A DNA stretch of 64,000 nt, from the NCBI GenBank assembly GCA_002399785.1, contig DHEH01000002.1, positions 1 to 64,000 of the forward strand. Reading direction: 5' to 3'. The notes beneath the pieces were generated by a model. It saw nothing but the letters and a program-made list of their open reading frames with translations, searched no databases and had not been told where the DNA came from. Of this stretch, positions 62,194-64,000 are shown one piece after another. How positions within the stretch are numbered: the first letter of the stretch is position 1; every line of letters begins with the position of its first letter. Source of the DNA: Caryophanales bacterium UBA4855 (GTDB taxonomy: Bacteria > Bacillota_I > Bacilli_A > RFN20 > CAG-826). The position numbers and the translations under genes were made by a program.

Positions 62194-63900
62194 TTAAACT
62201 CTATGTTTTTTCTTTAATAAAATAAATACAAAAACTCCAACTGCGATTACTAGTAACGCTCCAGCGAGACTAATACCAACAATTCCTCCAGTCCCTATAT
62301 TATTTGTATTATTTTTACCAAGTACTTCAATTTCAATAGATGTTTCGTAATTTGTTCCGTTATCATCTATTGAAGCAATTATATTTGCTTTTCCATTCTT
62401 TAAAGCTTTAACTTTACCAGTATTTGAAACGTTTAATATCTCTTCATCACTACTTTTATAAGTAATTTGAGAAGAAGAATTTGTAACATTAACGATGCAT
62501 TGATATGTTTCGTTTAAATTTAATTTATTTTTAGGATTATAAAAAGAAATTGATGGCTTTTTATCGTTTGAGCCAGGATTTACTTCTTCTCCAGATCCAG
62601 ATCCGGACCCATCATCTGTATTTTCTTTAACAACGACATTAACATTTAATGTTTTTGTGTACTTTACACCATTTGATTCAAAAGAAAATTCAATAGTTGT
62701 ACTTCCTGTTTTTAATCCAGTAATAATTTGTGTTTTTGGATCATAAGAACAAATTGATTCATCATTGATTTTATATGCAATTGCTCCCTCATATCCTTTT
62801 GTAGAGATATCAATTGTTTTTGAATCATCAACAGCAACTTCAATTGTATCTTTAGGAGTCTCAATATAAGGTTCATTTATTGTGACAACACAAGTGTCGG
62901 AATATGTTTTTCCGGCTTCAACAAAAGAAGCTGTAATTGTTGAATTTCCCTTGCTAATCCCTGTTATTTTTCCTTTTTGATCAACTATACATACAGATGT
63001 ATTACTACTATTCCAAGAAATTGTAGAGGTAGAATAAAATTGTTTATAATTTAATTGTTTTGAATCATTAATAAAGCAAGATAAATCATCAACTCTTATT
63101 GAAGGAGCAATAGATTTACTTCCCCAAATTAAATCAGCATATTCAGGATGATCAACAAAAGGATTTCTGTTGTGTTGATTACTAAAAACAACATTGTTTC
63201 TATAAATATCCTGATATGTAACTGGATGAGCTTCGTGCCAATCTAAACACAAATCAACACTTGTCATGTTGTCAGTTATTGAATAACCATATAAAACAGC
63301 AGCATACATTGTAACTCTTGCGACCTTGCCTTTTGCCGCATCTGTTGGTTCAAATAATGAACTTGTGGTGTAATTATCAGTTAATTTTCCATAACAATCT
63401 TTGACTTGCGTTCCACCATTAACAATGCCAAGACGTTTATTACTTCTAGCTCCGTTTACTTTATTATCGCTAGCAAAAATAACGTGATTATCAGTATCAC
63501 TGTCTCCAACATCACTAGACCCAGATTTTGATTGAGGGAAAACATGTTCTCTATTCCAGCCAACACTTCCACTAACGTGAGCAGTTTTTTTAAATTTTTG
63601 TTGAGAGTAAATTGTAAGAATTGAAGAAGAATCACCTTCAGCTTCATCAGCACTTTCGTATCTTGACCAATCATAAGAACGTTTCAAATCCTTTGATAGA
63701 ATTGTTTTAAGTTTAGCTTTTAATTCGTCGCCAACTAATCCAGTACATGAATCATAATAGTCGCCTTCAGTCGAAGTTTGTTCTCCGTTCCATACAAAAG
63801 TAGCAGATTTATTTGGTATAGTTATATTGCTTGAATTTTGAAAGCCAAAAAATGTTGTTCCGATTATGAATACAGCAAGCAAAATCTTTTTACATTTCAT
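62194..63900 (-). CDS. Membrane-anchored EndA-type endonuclease I
   Basis: From the ATG at 63900 it has 568 residues; a TTG two codons earlier is less likely. A Sec signal (KILLAVFIIGTTFFG) has no lipobox. The endonuclease I domain (~48-258) has WNREHVFPQSKSG, DTDNHVIFASDNKVNGARSNKRLG and, near its end, NRNPFVDHPEYADLIWG. Three Big_2-like units follow (~270-530), with SISWNSSNTSVC, GISKGNSTITASF and SSDEEILNVSNTGKVKALKNG. A single C-terminal helix (GIVGISLAGALLVIAVGVFVFILL) and KKKHRV tail anchor it. So the nuclease is outside and tethered at the other end from the lipoprotein nuclease. It is the first gene of the pair ending at 61326. Confidence 0.92.
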   Translation of the reverse strand: MKCKKILLAVFIIGTTFFGFQNSSNITIPNKSATFVWNGEQTSTEGDYYDSCTGLVGDELKAKLKTILSKDLKRSYDWSRYESADEAEGDSSSILTIYSQQKFKKTAHVSGSVGWNREHVFPQSKSGSSDVGDSDTDNHVIFASDNKVNGARSNKRLGIVNGGTQVKDCYGKLTDNYTTSSLFEPTDAAKGKVARVTMYAAVLYGYSITDNMTSVDLCLDWHEAHPVTYQDIYRNNVVFSNQHNRNPFVDHPEYADLIWGSKSIAPSIRVDDLSCFINDSKQLNYKQFYSTSTISWNSSNTSVCIVDQKGKITGISKGNSTITASFVEAGKTYSDTCVVTINEPYIETPKDTIEVAVDDSKTIDISTKGYEGAIAYKINDESICSYDPKTQIITGLKTGSTTIEFSFESNGVKYTKTLNVNVVVKENTDDGSGSGSGEEVNPGSNDKKPSISFYNPKNKLNLNETYQCIVNVTNSSSQITYKSSDEEILNVSNTGKVKALKNGKANIIASIDDNGTNYETSIEIEVLGKNNTNNIGTGGIVGISLAGALLVIAVGVFVFILLKKKHRV

Positions 63901-64000
63901 TCTCAAACCGCCTTAATTTTAAAGTATATCAAATACGTATGTAGATTTTAACCACAAAAAACAAAATCACAAAAAAAGTAGGATTTATGGTCAAATTTTA

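Noticed and set aside
1..64000. Mycoplasma code (TGA = Trp)
   Set aside because: Long frames stay open with TGA as stop, Trp positions use TGG, and the only tRNA-Trp found has anticodon CCA. The single TGA in the GNAT remnant is at a non-Trp position in a gene with other stops.

Overview
The window is AT-rich, densely coded DNA from an anaerobic, low-GC Firmicute related to the Mollicutes (an Acholeplasma/Izemoplasma/RF39-like uncultured gut lineage is my guess). UGG is the Trp codon, the one tRNA-Trp has anticodon CCA, and long frames stay open with TGA as stop, so the code is standard. A PerR-rubredoxin-rubrerythrin set and 4Fe-4S enzymes point to an anaerobe. The many lipoproteins with Ig-like, InlB-type and LRR domains point to a host- or detritus-associated surface. 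Most genes are on the minus strand.

Layout. 0.7-5.3 kb: tRNA-Trp, a YqeY/DegV/DUF2188 operon, perR-rubredoxin-rubrerythrin, an SDR and an Sfp-type phosphopantetheinyl transferase. 5.3-9.4 kb: a decaying BspA-like leucine-rich-repeat surface protein and a TasA-like partner, both with in-frame amber codons. 9.6-13.1 kb: a collagen-like lipoprotein, a ruined GNAT gene, a broken small gene and tRNA-Thr. 13.2-24 kb: iron-type ABC transporter, malQ-rimO, an ArsB-like permease, a 44-residue gene behind two CodY-like boxes, an Fe-alcohol dehydrogenase and an ABC-2 exporter. 24-38.5 kb: two left-end remnants of one IS200/IS605-type element, an IS256-type remnant, three large modular lipoproteins, and a DUF4143 AAA ATPase killed by one stop codon behind three 33-bp iterons.

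38.5-52.5 kb is the most interesting part. It is an 11-gene minus-strand cluster: two RDD membrane proteins, a large membrane protein, an Msm/Ugp-type ABC importer (ATPase with a ~275-residue insert, two permeases, two binding lipoproteins), two thermonuclease (SNase) lipoproteins and a zinc-ribbon membrane protein. The nuclease-ATPase-permease-permease content matches the mycoplasma MG186-MG189 type locus, proposed to digest nucleic acid and import the products. Beyond it lie preT-preA (reductive pyrimidine metabolism), a NUDIX hydrolase, cysK-cysE, and a second secreted set with two EndA-type nucleases, an M6 protease and a Big-domain lipoprotein. Together these suggest a surface programme for scavenging extracellular DNA/RNA and protein.

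Regulation visible in the DNA includes start sites with a TATAAT box 6-10 nt before ATG (probably leaderless), two genes where a hairpin separates the Shine-Dalgarno (SD) from the ATG, an SD-sequestering hairpin kept in both IS remnants, and a terminator hairpin that also carries the cysK ribosome-binding site. Pseudogenes are frequent, and several carry only one lesion.
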